Below are positions 26,194-34,538 of a stretch of 64,000 nucleotides of DNA, in pieces. The stretch covers positions 1-64,000 of the forward strand of contig NZ_BLVZ01000013.1 of the NCBI RefSeq assembly GCF_015471405.1, written 5' to 3'. The stretch's first letter is position 1. Each line of letters starts with the position of its first letter. This DNA is from Pseudomonas cichorii (GTDB lineage Bacteria > Pseudomonadota > Gammaproteobacteria > Pseudomonadales > Pseudomonadaceae). Made by a program: the position numbers and the translations under genes. The notes beneath the pieces were generated by a model that was given only the letters and a program-made list of their open reading frames with translations, ran no database searches and was not told where the DNA came from.

Positions 26194-27105
26194 ATGAATA
26201 CCCGCACCGAGGCCGTAAAAGCCTACCTGCTCGATCTGCAAGACCGGATCTGCACTGCCCTGGAACTCGAAGATGGCAGCGCACACTTTGTCGAAGATGC
26301 CTGGACACGTCCTGCAGGTGGCGGTGGTCGCACGCGGGTCGTTGAAAATGGTGCTGTCATCGAAAAGGGCGGCGTCAACTTTTCTCATGTCTTTGGCAGC
26401 AACCTGCCGCCGTCGGCCAGTGCTCACCGGCCTGAGCTGGCGGGGCGTGGCTTCGAGGCTCTTGGGGTTTCGCTGGTAATCCACCCGCACAATCCGCATG
26501 TGCCGACTTCCCACGCCAACGTACGGTTCTTCATCGCTGAAAAAGAAGGCGAAGAGCCGGTCTGGTGGTTCGGTGGCGGTTTCGACCTGACGCCTTACTA
26601 CGGCGTTGAAGAGGACTGCGTACACTGGCACCGTGTTGCCGAGCGTGCCTGTGCGCCGTTTGGCGATGACGTCTATCCCCGTTACAAAGCCTGGTGCGAC
26701 AGCTACTTCCACCTCAAGCATCGCAATGAGCCGCGCGGTATTGGCGGTCTGTTCTTCGACGATGTGAATCACTGGGACTTCGACACCAGTTTCGCTTTCA
26801 TCCGCGCTATTGGTGATGCCTACATCAATGCCTACCTGCCGATCGTGCGTCGCCGCAAGGCCACGGCTTATACCGTGCAACAGCGTGAGTTCCAGGAATT
26901 CCGACGTGGCCGTTACGTCGAGTTCAACCTGGTGTACGACCGTGGGACGCTGTTTGGCCTGCAATCGGGTGGCCGCACGGAATCGATCCTGATGTCCCTG
27001 CCTCCACAAGTGCGCTGGGGTTATGACTGGAAGGCCGCGCCGGGCAGCGAAGAAGCGCGCCTGACCGAGTACTTCCTGCAAGACCGGGATTGGCTGGCCG
27101 AATGA
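26194..27105 (+). CDS. hemF: Oxygen-dependent coproporphyrinogen III oxidase
   Basis: HemF decarboxylates coproporphyrinogen III to protoporphyrinogen IX using O2. ATG 26194 (MNTRTEAVKAYLLDLQ) with TTAGGGA upstream gives 303 residues. Conserved segments include GGVNFSHVFG, the HPHNPHVPTSHANVRFF histidine motif, WWFGGGFDLTPYYG and EFNLVYDRGTLFGLQ. An in-frame ATG at 26113 would add unconserved residues. No clear Anr half-sites (TTGAT-N4-ATCAA) are seen upstream. Confidence 0.96.
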   Translation: MNTRTEAVKAYLLDLQDRICTALELEDGSAHFVEDAWTRPAGGGGRTRVVENGAVIEKGGVNFSHVFGSNLPPSASAHRPELAGRGFEALGVSLVIHPHNPHVPTSHANVRFFIAEKEGEEPVWWFGGGFDLTPYYGVEEDCVHWHRVAERACAPFGDDVYPRYKAWCDSYFHLKHRNEPRGIGGLFFDDVNHWDFDTSFAFIRAIGDAYINAYLPIVRRRKATAYTVQQREFQEFRRGRYVEFNLVYDRGTLFGLQSGGRTESILMSLPPQVRWGYDWKAAPGSEEARLTEYFLQDRDWLAE

Positions 27106-27120
27106 CAGAGCCCTGGTTTC

Positions 27121-27173
27121 TGTAGGAGCGGATTTATCCGCGAATACTTTTTCGCGAATGAATTCGCTCCACA
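27121..27173. repeat. REP element between hemF and aroE
   Basis: Imperfect palindrome: left arm 27121-27144 starts TGTAGGAGCGGATTTATC, right arm 27151-27173 reads TTCGCGAATGAATTCGCTCC and ends ACA. This is the GTAGGAGCGAATTCATTCGCGAA family of Pseudomonas REP, also present near 47.5, 51.4 and 56.5 kb. Confidence 0.85.
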
Positions 27174-27212
27174 GTGCTGTACCGGGCGATAAATACATCA
27201 ACAGGAACACAA

Positions 27213-28037
27213 ATGGACCAGTACGTCGTATTCGGTAATCCCATCGGCCACAGCAAGTCCCCATTGATCCACAGCCTGTTCGCCAGCCAGACAGAACAGC
27301 AACTGGATTACCAGACCGCGCTGGCTCCGCTGGACGATTTCACGGCTTTCGCCCGACGCTTTTTCCAGACCGGGCGCGGGGCCAACGTGACCGTGCCGTT
27401 CAAGGAAGAGGCCTATCGTCTGGCCGACAGCCTGACCCTGCGTGCCGAGCGCGCAGGTGCGGTAAATACCCTGAGCAGACAGGCCGATGGCACCTTGCTG
27501 GGCGATAACACCGATGGCGCCGGGCTGGTGCGTGATCTGACAGTCAATTACGGTTTCAGTCTGCGCGGTCAACGTATCCTGTTGCTCGGTGCCGGCGGTG
27601 CTGTACGTGGTGCTCTGGAGCCGTTGCTCGCGCAGAACCCCGCCGCACTGGTGATCGCCAACCGTACGGTGGAAAAAGCCGAAAACCTGGCCCAGCTCTT
27701 TACCGACCTCGGCCCGGTGTTCGCCAGCGGTTACGACTGGCTGGAAGAGCCGGTGGACCTGATTATCAACGCCACCTCCGCCAGCCTGTCGGGTGAGTTG
27801 CCGCCGATTGCCTCCAGCCTGATCGAGGCGGGTCATACCTTCTGTTACGACATGATGTATGGCAAGGAGCCGACGGCATTCTGTCGCTGGGCGACCGAGC
27901 ACGGTGCGGCACAGGCGGTGGACGGTCTGGGCATGCTTGTCGAACAGGCTGCCGAAGCCTTCTTGCTATGGCGCGGCGTGCGACCGGATTCAGCGCAGGT
28001 ACTGGCTGAGATGCGGCGGCAGTTGGCGAGCGCCTAA
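27213..28037 (+). CDS. aroE: Shikimate dehydrogenase (NADP+)
   Basis: AroE reduces 3-dehydroshikimate to shikimate. ATG 27213 (MDQYVVFGNPIGHSKSPLIH) with AGGAA upstream gives 274 residues. The substrate pocket GHSKSP, the catalytic lysine in NVTVPFKEEA, the NADP loop GAGGAVRGAL and phosphate-binding ANRT (NADP specificity) are visible. It overlaps the stop of the convergent sulP gene by four bases. Confidence 0.96.
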   Translation: MDQYVVFGNPIGHSKSPLIHSLFASQTEQQLDYQTALAPLDDFTAFARRFFQTGRGANVTVPFKEEAYRLADSLTLRAERAGAVNTLSRQADGTLLGDNTDGAGLVRDLTVNYGFSLRGQRILLLGAGGAVRGALEPLLAQNPAALVIANRTVEKAENLAQLFTDLGPVFASGYDWLEEPVDLIINATSASLSGELPPIASSLIEAGHTFCYDMMYGKEPTAFCRWATEHGAAQAVDGLGMLVEQAAEAFLLWRGVRPDSAQVLAEMRRQLASA

Positions 28038-29602
28038 TCCTCGAACAGGATCGGGCATTTATCCGCGCCCTCCAGCTTTTGCAGCTCTTCGACGACCTGT
28101 TGCCGGGCGCGACGCAGGGTCAGGGTCCGGTCCTGCTTGAGCAGGCGTCGGGCTTCCTGATGAAGCATTTCAACGCCTGAATAGTCGATGAAGTTGATCT
28201 GTTGGGCATCGATCACCACGCGCTTGCCTTCGGTGCGCTGCAAGCGGGTTTGCAGGTAATGGCTGGCGCCGAAGAAAATCGACCCGCCGACGCGCATGAT
28301 CTCTTCGTCACCTTCGCGCCATTGCTGCACCTTGGGTTGAGACGTGCGCTTGAGGTAGAAGAACAGCGAAGCCAGCACACCTGCATAGATTGCGGTCTGC
28401 AACTCCAGCAGCAGGGTCGCGACACAGGTCAGGGCCATCACGAAAAACTCGGAACGACTGACCCGAAACAACGCCGCGATACCGCGATGATCCACTAACC
28501 CCCAGCAGATCAACAGAATCGAGGCCGCCATGCCCGGAATCGGGATGTGGGCAATCAATGATGCCCCCGCGACCGCGAACAACATGACCCATAACGCCGA
28601 GAAAACGCCCGCCAATGGCGAGCGTGCCCCTGCTTCATAACTCAAGGCGGCACGGGTAAAGGAGCCGGCAGACAGATAGCCGGAGAACAGTGAGCCGACC
28701 ATATTCGACAGGCCCTGAGCGCGCACTTCCTGGTTGGCGTTGATCAGTTGCTGGGAGCGTGCCGACAGCGAGCGGGCAATCGACAGACTGTTCACCAGGC
28801 CGAGCATACCCACTGCAACTGCAGTCGGCAGCAGCTTGAGGATCAGGTCCAGATCCAGTGGCAGCGGGCTGAACGGTGGCAGTTGCCCCGCGAAAGCCTT
28901 CACCACCTTCACCTGGCCAAACATTGCAGGCCACAACCAGACAAGCAGGCTGCTCGATACCAAGGCGATCAACAGTGTTGGCCAGCGCGGTACCAGATAT
29001 TTCAGGGTAATGCCCAGCGCCAGAGTCAGCAGGCCCAGAATCAGCGAGGGCTTGTCGATCTCAGGGCTGTGTTCGAGGACTGCTGTCAGGCTGTTGAGAG
29101 CAGTGCTCTGACTGGGTAAATCGATTCCCGCCAGGTTCGGTATCTGTCCCAATGCAATCACGATGGCTGCGCCCAAAGTGAAACCCAGTACGACAGAGTG
29201 CGAGACAAAGTTCACCAGTGCGCCGAAGCGCATCATGCCCAGCAGCAACTGGAATGCCCCGGCTATGAATGTCAGCAACAGGATAAGCGTGATGTAGTCC
29301 TGGCTGGCAGGAACGGCCAAAGGACTGATGCTGGCATACAGCACGATGGAAATGGCGGCTGTCGGTCCGCATATCAAATGCCACGAAGAGCCCCACAGAC
29401 AAGCGATCAGTACCGGAACGATGGCGGCGTAAAGACCATATTCGGGAGGCAGTCCTGCGATCAGCGCGTAAGCGATGGATTGTGGCAAGGCGAGGATGGC
29501 ACCGCTCAGTCCTACCAGCGCATCACGGCCGACGCTGACGCGAGTCTGTTTGGGAAGCCAGGCGAGAAAAGGCAGGAATTTGTGGCGGTTGAGCCAACCC
29601 AT
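28034..29602 (-). CDS. SulP family inorganic anion transporter
   Basis: The 522-residue protein is a SLC26/SulP transporter, probably for sulfate or bicarbonate; the substrate cannot be decided. It has about 11-14 hydrophobic segments, the family motif region beginning LPQSIAYALIAGLPPEYGLYAAIVP-like near residues 39-63, and a cytoplasmic C-terminal STAS domain (about 430-510; VVIDAQQINFIDYSGVEML). Start ATG 29602. Monocistronic, next to aroE as in related pseudomonads. Confidence 0.92.
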   Translation of the reverse strand: MGWLNRHKFLPFLAWLPKQTRVSVGRDALVGLSGAILALPQSIAYALIAGLPPEYGLYAAIVPVLIACLWGSSWHLICGPTAAISIVLYASISPLAVPASQDYITLILLLTFIAGAFQLLLGMMRFGALVNFVSHSVVLGFTLGAAIVIALGQIPNLAGIDLPSQSTALNSLTAVLEHSPEIDKPSLILGLLTLALGITLKYLVPRWPTLLIALVSSSLLVWLWPAMFGQVKVVKAFAGQLPPFSPLPLDLDLILKLLPTAVAVGMLGLVNSLSIARSLSARSQQLINANQEVRAQGLSNMVGSLFSGYLSAGSFTRAALSYEAGARSPLAGVFSALWVMLFAVAGASLIAHIPIPGMAASILLICWGLVDHRGIAALFRVSRSEFFVMALTCVATLLLELQTAIYAGVLASLFFYLKRTSQPKVQQWREGDEEIMRVGGSIFFGASHYLQTRLQRTEGKRVVIDAQQINFIDYSGVEMLHQEARRLLKQDRTLTLRRARQQVVEELQKLEGADKCPILFED

Positions 29603-29720
29603 GAAACCCTCGTCGATTGGTTAGCGGCAATTAAGGGTACACGGCCAGACCGCGCTTATGCACTCGCGAGCACATCCTGCGCCATTTGCACAAATGAATA
29701 AATAGAGCGAGGGAATGGGA

Positions 29721-29756
29721 GACCAGGCATGCGGGAGCGTGCCCGGATGCCTGGTC
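29721..29756 (-). terminator. Hairpin downstream of the Ivy operon
   Basis: Stem GACCAGGCAT (29721-29730) / ATGCCTGGTC (29747-29756) extended by GC pairs in the loop, 25 bases past the ivy stop on the minus strand. There is no strong T-run, so efficiency is uncertain. Confidence 0.55.
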
Positions 29757-29781
29757 CTTGAGATAGGTGTGGAGTGCTGAA

Positions 29782-30246
29782 TCAGTACCAGTTCGGATCT
29801 TTGCGCAACTGCTCTTTCAGCAGCTCTTGCATGCCTTCATCCGGTTTACCCAGAAAACGGTAGGTCGCATGGTTAGTAGGCGATTTGTCGGCCGGGAGTC
29901 CGGCAGGCACTTCGACCAGCATTGCATAGGCATCTTCCTTATCGAGGCTGAACGACACGATCAGGCGTTTGCTGCGACAGGTTTCAGCGGTTTCGCACAG
30001 TGTTCCGACGATATAGGGATCATGGTCCTCGGTGACGGCGGTCATCTGTTCGGAAGTACCGGAAAGATTGATGATCCAGTCGGGCAACCGTTCCTCTTTC
30101 TGTATGACCTTGGTCCATGTCTGACGGTACTCGGGCGCAGAACTCAACAGCTCATTGACCCGGGCCTGACCATCGTTGGCGGCTATTGCCATGGCACTGC
30201 CGCCCATCAACAGGGCGGCTGCCAGTGAGTGAAAAGATTTGCCCAT
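29782..30246 (-). CDS. Ivy family C-type lysozyme inhibitor
   Basis: The 154-residue protein has a signal peptide (MGKSFHSLAAALLMGGSAMAIA) and matches the Ivy fold: the cysteine-bounded inhibitory loop C84-ETAET-C90 (E. coli has CKPHDC) and the conserved tail RLIVSFSLDK, VEVPAGLPADKSPTNHATYRFLGKP. It should act in the periplasm to protect peptidoglycan from lysozyme or to curb lytic transglycosylases. The loop lacks the Lys-Pro-His core of E. coli Ivy, so lysozyme potency is uncertain. It starts three bases after the stop of the upstream small membrane protein, so the two are coupled. Confidence 0.85.
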   Translation of the reverse strand: MGKSFHSLAAALLMGGSAMAIAANDGQARVNELLSSAPEYRQTWTKVIQKEERLPDWIINLSGTSEQMTAVTEDHDPYIVGTLCETAETCRSKRLIVSFSLDKEDAYAMLVEVPAGLPADKSPTNHATYRFLGKPDEGMQELLKEQLRKDPNWY

Positions 30247-30249
30247 TTC

Positions 30250-30414
30250 TCAGCCTCGACCGCGGCGCCCGAAGAAGAAAGACACGACGAACATGACCAG
30301 GAACACGATGAACAGAATCTTGGCGATGCCCGTTGCCGTGCCTGCGATACCGCCGAAGCCCAGTACGGCAGCGACAATGGCGATGATCAAGAACGTGATA
30401 GCCCAACTCAGCAT
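30250..30414 (-). CDS. DUF1328 small membrane protein
   Basis: A 54-residue gene: it starts MLSWAITFLIIAIVAAVLGF and ends FFFGRRGRG, with two transmembrane helices joined by a Gly-rich turn, as in the YtjA/DUF1328 family. AAAGGAG stands seven bases before the ATG at 30414. Members are often stress-induced and of unknown function. It precedes the Ivy gene by three bases and follows a 93-residue membrane-anchored protein by 57 bp. Confidence 0.88.
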   Translation of the reverse strand: MLSWAITFLIIAIVAAVLGFGGIAGTATGIAKILFIVFLVMFVVSFFFGRRGRG

Positions 30415-30471
30415 GGTGATACTCCTTTTACAGCTATTTGAATTTGGAACGTTTCGTTCGGTTTGTCTGGA

Positions 30472-30753
30472 TCAGAAGACCCATTTTTGCGGCGTTGCTA
30501 CTTCATCGACAGACACCACGCCGTCAACAGGCTGGGGTCCGAGTCCAGTGATCTGGGCCGTCCGCGTCAGGTTTTGATAGGACGCGCTGACCTTGATGAT
30601 TTGCTGCTGGGTCTGGGTCGCTTCGCGAGACTGATCCCAGCGCTGGAACTGTTGAACGGCAATCAGGGTAATGAGCAGGGCCAGCAGCAAGAACAGGCCT
30701 TGCTGTATGTGCAGGGATGAAATACGCAAATGGGCGATATGCTGGCTGTTCAT
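30472..30753 (-). CDS. Single-pass membrane protein, unknown function
   Basis: Starting at ATG 30753 (MNSQHIAHLRISS), with ACGGAG as ribosome-binding site, the product has 93 residues: a polar N-terminus, one transmembrane helix (about 18-37; GLFLLLALLITLIAVQQF) and a polar C-terminal tail of about 55 residues, probably periplasmic. I do not recognise a family. It may form an operon with the DUF1328 and Ivy genes. An in-frame start at 30870 is longer but lacks a ribosome-binding site. Confidence 0.7.
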   Translation of the reverse strand: MNSQHIAHLRISSLHIQQGLFLLLALLITLIAVQQFQRWDQSREATQTQQQIIKVSASYQNLTRTAQITGLGPQPVDGVVSVDEVATPQKWVF

Positions 30754-31176
30754 CCCTAAACTCCGTTTACCTGAATGGTCTTGATGAATTTGGCTGGCCG
30801 TAAGATCCAACCTTGGGTGCAAGAGATAGTGCAGACTGCATGCCATTTTTTGCGTTTGAAATAAACTCAATTAAATCAATGGTTTGCTATGTTTTTAAAA
30901 AAACGGCAGCCAGCAAGCTGCACGATCCCCCCTTCACAGTCGTGCGTTCTGCACGAACCACCGCAGGCTTGTTCAGGGAGAGGAATCCGCGCCAATGCAG
31001 CTCGGTGGCTTCAGGTCGCCTCAGGCTGGAGACAGATAGCCAGAAAAATCAGCCGGTTAGCTAATGCACGAACAGATAGCTAACATGCATGTCACAGAAT
31101 CAATCAGAATCAACCATGCAACTTGCCCGATGATTCCGAGACTAACCAAGATCATTTACTTAGGAGCGTAGGAAAA
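30754..31176. other. 423-bp divergent spacer upstream of algB
   Basis: No gene is seen. The region should hold the promoters of algB and of the minus-strand Ivy group. Visible structures are an inverted repeat TCGTGC/GCACGA near 30943-30959, and two similar blocks TAGCTAATGCA (about 31058-31069) and TAGCTAACATGCA (about 31077-31089) that could be a tandem binding site. AGGAGCGTAGGA gives the algB ribosome-binding site. Confidence 0.4.
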
Positions 31177-32523
31177 ATGGAGACAGCCACTGAGAATCAG
31201 GGCCGTATTCTGCTAGTGGACGACGAGTCCGCAATCCTTCGCACGTTCCGGTACTGTCTGGAAGATGAGGGCTACAGTGTCGCCACTGCCAACAGTGCAG
31301 CGCAGGCCGACACATTGATGCAGCGTCAGGTGTTTGACCTGTGTTTTCTGGACCTGCGTCTGGGCGAAGACAACGGGTTGGAGGTCCTGGCGCAAATGCG
31401 TATCCAGGCACCATGGATGCGCGTAGTGATCGTTACCGCCCATTCGGCGGTCGACACGGCGGTCGATGCGATCCAGGCTGGCGCCGCCGATTACCTGGTC
31501 AAACCCTGCAGCCCGGATCAACTGCGCCTTGCCACTGCCAAGCAACTGGAAGTACGGCAGTTGTCTGCCCGTCTGGAAGCTTTGGAAGGCGAGATACGCC
31601 AGCCCAAGGACGGCCTTGATTCTCACAGCCCGTCGATGATGGCCATTCTGGAAACGGCGCGGCAGGTGGCCGTGACCGACGCCAACATTCTGATTCTGGG
31701 AGAGTCCGGCACTGGTAAAGGTGAATTGGCGCGCGCCATTCACGGCTGGAGCAAACGAGCCAAGAAATCCTGCGTCACCATCAACTGCCCTTCCCTGACG
31801 GCCGAGTTGATGGAAAGCGAGCTGTTCGGTCACAGCCGCGGTGCGTTTACCGGTGCCAGCGAAAGCACACTGGGCCGCGTCAATCAGGCCGATGGCGGAA
31901 CATTGTTTCTCGACGAGATCGGCGATTTTCCACTGACTTTGCAGCCAAAGTTGCTGCGTTTCATCCAGGACAAGGAATACGAGCGTGTGGGTGACCCGGT
32001 CACCCGGCGTGCCGACGTGCGGATTCTGGCGGCCACCAACCTGAATCTGGAAGACATGGTGCGCGGCGGGCGCTTCCGTGAAGACCTTCTGTATCGTCTG
32101 AACGTGATTACCCTGCACCTTCCGGCATTGCGTGAGCGAAGCGAAGACATCATGACCCTGGCCGATCGGTTCCTGGCGCGCTTCGTCAAGGATTATGCCC
32201 GGCCGGCTCGCGGGTTCAGCGACGAAGCCCGTGCTGCGCTGCTCAACTACCGCTGGCCCGGCAATATCCGTGAGTTGCGTAACGTCATCGAGCGCGCGAG
32301 CATCATCTGCCCGCAGGAGCGAGTCGAAGTCAGTCACTTGGGCATGGCCGAAGTACCGACCAACAACGCCCCTCGCGTGGGCGCAGCCTTGAGCCTGGAC
32401 GAACTGGAAAAGGCCCATATCGGCGCAGTCCTGGCGACCAGCGATACACTCGATCAGGCTGCGAAAACCCTGGGCATCGACTCTTCGACCCTTTATCGCA
32501 AACGCAAGCAGTACAACTTATGA
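31177..32523 (+). CDS. algB: NtrC-family response regulator AlgB
   Basis: AlgB activates alginate genes in P. aeruginosa and pairs with KinB. ATG 31177 (METATENQGRILLVDDESA) gives 448 residues against 449 in P. aeruginosa. It has a receiver domain with phospho-acceptor D59, a sigma-54-type AAA+ domain with Walker A GESGTGKG (175-182) and GAFTGA (222-227), and a C-terminal Fis-type helix-turn-helix (TLDQAAKTLGIDSSTLYRKR). It runs into kinB with 10 bp between the stop and the kinB ATG. Confidence 0.96.
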   Translation: METATENQGRILLVDDESAILRTFRYCLEDEGYSVATANSAAQADTLMQRQVFDLCFLDLRLGEDNGLEVLAQMRIQAPWMRVVIVTAHSAVDTAVDAIQAGAADYLVKPCSPDQLRLATAKQLEVRQLSARLEALEGEIRQPKDGLDSHSPSMMAILETARQVAVTDANILILGESGTGKGELARAIHGWSKRAKKSCVTINCPSLTAELMESELFGHSRGAFTGASESTLGRVNQADGGTLFLDEIGDFPLTLQPKLLRFIQDKEYERVGDPVTRRADVRILAATNLNLEDMVRGGRFREDLLYRLNVITLHLPALRERSEDIMTLADRFLARFVKDYARPARGFSDEARAALLNYRWPGNIRELRNVIERASIICPQERVEVSHLGMAEVPTNNAPRVGAALSLDELEKAHIGAVLATSDTLDQAAKTLGIDSSTLYRKRKQYNL

Positions 32524-32533
32524 GTTGTTCTGT

Positions 32534-34321
32534 ATGAAACTGGCAATGAAGTTACGTACCCGTCTGTTTCTAAGCATCTCGGCCCTGATAACCGTTGCGC
32601 TACTTGGGTTGCTGCTTGGGCTGGTCAGCGTCATGCAAATGGCCAAGAGTCAGGAGTCCCTGATCCAGAGTAACTTCAGCAACCTCGAACTGGGCCTGAA
32701 GCTGCGTCAGAACCTCGGCGATCAATTGGTGATAATGATCAGCCCGTCACCTGACAAGCTCGCGCTGCAGAAGTATCAGGATCAGTTTCATGAACTGCTG
32801 GTCGAGGGCATGGAACGTGATTCGCAAAACAAGGTGCAGGGTCGCTTCGAGAAGACGAGTCAGTACTACCAGCGCTTCATTGATGCCTACCAGCGCTTTG
32901 AGGGCGACACGCGGGCAATGCATGACAACCCCGAGCTGCGAGGCAGCTTCGATGTCTTGCGCAACGACTTGCTGGATACCCACCGCCGGGCGCTGGAGAA
33001 CATCAGTACTGCCGAAGCCTATTCCCGCGAGCGGGCGCTGTGGATCGCCGGGTTGCTTGGGCTGGTAGGCATTGCCGTGTTGTGTATCGGCTTCATCACT
33101 GCCCATGGTATCGCCCAGCGCTTTGGCGCCCCCATCGAGGCTCTGGCCAAGGCGGCGGACCATATCGGCCAGGGCAACTATGAAGTAACGCTGCCCATCT
33201 CCTCGGCAGCCGAAATGAACCTTCTGACCCGGCGCTTCGGCATCATGGCCGAGGCTTTGCGTCAGCATCAGGCCACCAATGTCGATGAGTTACTGGCCGG
33301 CCAGCAACGTCTGCAAGCGGTGCTCGACAGTATCGACGATGGCCTGCTGATGATCGACCGGCAAGGTCGCCTGGAGCACTTGAATCCCGTGGCTCAGCGC
33401 CAGCTTGGCTGGGACGAGAGCCGCCTTGGTCGCGGGCTTGGCGAAGCGCTTGAGCATCCAGAGCTGGATGAGCAGTTATTCCTGATCTTGCGTGGCGGGA
33501 CTCTGGAGCATGCACCGGAAGACTTGAGCATCGATATCGAGGGCGAGTCCCGATTGCTGACCTACAGCCTGACCCCCGTCAGTCATACCAAAGGCCACAT
33601 TCTCGGTGCAGTGATGGTGCTGCGCGATGTGACCGAGCAACGGGCTTTCGAGCGCGTGCGCAGCGAGTTCGTCCTGCGTGCTTCTCATGAGCTGCGCACG
33701 CCGGTGACCGGCATTCATATGGCGTTCGGGCTTTTGCAGGAGCGTCTGCATTTTGCGGCAGAGTCCCGCGAAGCGGACCTGCTCAATACCATCACCGAAG
33801 AAATGCAGCGCCTGATGCAACTGATCAACGACCTGCTGAATTTCTCGCGTTATCAGAACGGTCTGCAAAAACTCAAGCTTGCCCCCTGCCCTATCAAGCA
33901 CTTGCTTGAAGAAGCCAGAGGCCGTTTCGAGGAGCAAGCCCGGGAACACAACATCACCTTGATGCTGGACATTCAGGAACCAGTCCCACATCTGCATGCC
34001 GATCAGACGCAACTGGAACGGGTGCTGGACAACCTGCTGGACAACGCATTGCGCCATACCCCTGAAAACGGCCTGATCCGCTTACAGGCCCGCCGTCATG
34101 GCGAGCGTGCAATCATCAGCATCGAAGACAATGGCGAAGGCATTCCTTACGGGCAACAAGGCCGAATCTTCGAGCCCTTCGTACAGGTTGGCCGCAAGAA
34201 AGGTGGCGCCGGTCTTGGGTTGGCACTGTGCAAGGAAATCGTGCAACTGCACGGTGGGCGCATGGGCGTCTATTCACGGCCAGGACAGGGGACGCAGTTT
34301 TATATGGCGTTGCCGCTCTAG
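32534..34321 (+). CDS. kinB: Sensor histidine kinase KinB
   Basis: KinB is the membrane partner of AlgB; in P. aeruginosa its phosphatase activity restrains alginate production. ATG 32534 (MKLAMKLRTRLFLSIS) gives 595 residues, the same as P. aeruginosa KinB; a TTG at 32525 is a less likely start. It has TM1 (about 13-35), a periplasmic domain (about 36-165), TM2 (about 168-190), HAMP (about 191-245), PAS (about 258-370), HisKA with H385 in ASHELRTP, and HATPase_c (DNLLDNALRHT, GEGIP, GGAGLGLALCKEIV). Confidence 0.96.
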   Translation: MKLAMKLRTRLFLSISALITVALLGLLLGLVSVMQMAKSQESLIQSNFSNLELGLKLRQNLGDQLVIMISPSPDKLALQKYQDQFHELLVEGMERDSQNKVQGRFEKTSQYYQRFIDAYQRFEGDTRAMHDNPELRGSFDVLRNDLLDTHRRALENISTAEAYSRERALWIAGLLGLVGIAVLCIGFITAHGIAQRFGAPIEALAKAADHIGQGNYEVTLPISSAAEMNLLTRRFGIMAEALRQHQATNVDELLAGQQRLQAVLDSIDDGLLMIDRQGRLEHLNPVAQRQLGWDESRLGRGLGEALEHPELDEQLFLILRGGTLEHAPEDLSIDIEGESRLLTYSLTPVSHTKGHILGAVMVLRDVTEQRAFERVRSEFVLRASHELRTPVTGIHMAFGLLQERLHFAAESREADLLNTITEEMQRLMQLINDLLNFSRYQNGLQKLKLAPCPIKHLLEEARGRFEEQAREHNITLMLDIQEPVPHLHADQTQLERVLDNLLDNALRHTPENGLIRLQARRHGERAIISIEDNGEGIPYGQQGRIFEPFVQVGRKKGGAGLGLALCKEIVQLHGGRMGVYSRPGQGTQFYMALPL

Positions 34322-34350
34322 AGGGTTGTGGAGGGGCATTCAACCAATCG

Positions 34351-34379
34351 TTGAATGGAGAGCAACTGTTTGCTAAGCT
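34351..34379 (+). promoter_or_regulatory. Possible sigma-70 promoter for a small RNA downstream of kinB
   Basis: TTGAAT (34351-34356) and TAAGCT (34374-34379) are separated by 17 bases. Both hexamers are only partial matches to consensus. A start near 34386 would produce the structured RNA that ends at the terminator at 34502-34535. Confidence 0.35.
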
Positions 34380-34385
34380 TTTGAT

Positions 34386-34536
34386 CGTCAGCACAGACCG
34401 GAACCTTCTTCGGAAGGGGTGTTGATTTCGGGGTGAAAACCCTCCTAGCCAGTGAGCGGGATAGGCGAAAGCCGAAAGAACAGGCCGATATAGAGATTCA
34501 CAAAAAGCCCTGATACGAAAGTATTGGGGCTTTTTG
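34386..34536 (+). ncRNA. Candidate structured small RNA downstream of kinB
   Basis: This non-coding stretch folds by eye into several stable elements: AGCAC/GUGUU enclosing CCUUC-UUCG-GAAGG (34404-34417), a GGGU-GAAAA-CCCU-type hairpin near 34430-34443, a CCUA/UAGG helix (34444-34465) and GGC-GAAA-GCC (34464-34473), followed by a terminator capped with another GAAA loop. UUCG and GNRA tetraloops in succession are typical of selected RNAs and unusual in random spacer. No riboswitch or sRNA family known to me fits. Ends are approximate; expression is unproven. Confidence 0.45.
34502..34535. terminator. Bidirectional terminator between the sRNA candidate and the orphan gene
   Basis: AAAAAGCCC (34502-34510) pairs with GGGCTTTTT (34527-34535), with an inner TGATAC-GAAA-GTATTG extension. 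T-runs occur on both strands. It lies four bases past the stop of the minus-strand gene and ends the plus-strand RNA candidate. Confidence 0.88.
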
Positions 34537-34538
34537 CT

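Noticed and set aside
25947..27264. Open frames opposite or upstream of hemF, including a 360-codon minus-strand frame
   Set aside because: They overlap hemF entirely and show no domains or start signals; hemF is unambiguous.
31070..31096. Possible AlgU promoter (GAACAG-N16-TCACA) upstream of algB
   Set aside because: Both boxes depart from GAACTT/TCTGA; the match is too weak to call, unlike the one upstream of ersA.
34386..34536. Known riboswitch for the region downstream of kinB
   Set aside because: No plus-strand gene follows the terminator, and the sequence does not fit any riboswitch consensus I can recall; kept as an unassigned sRNA candidate instead.
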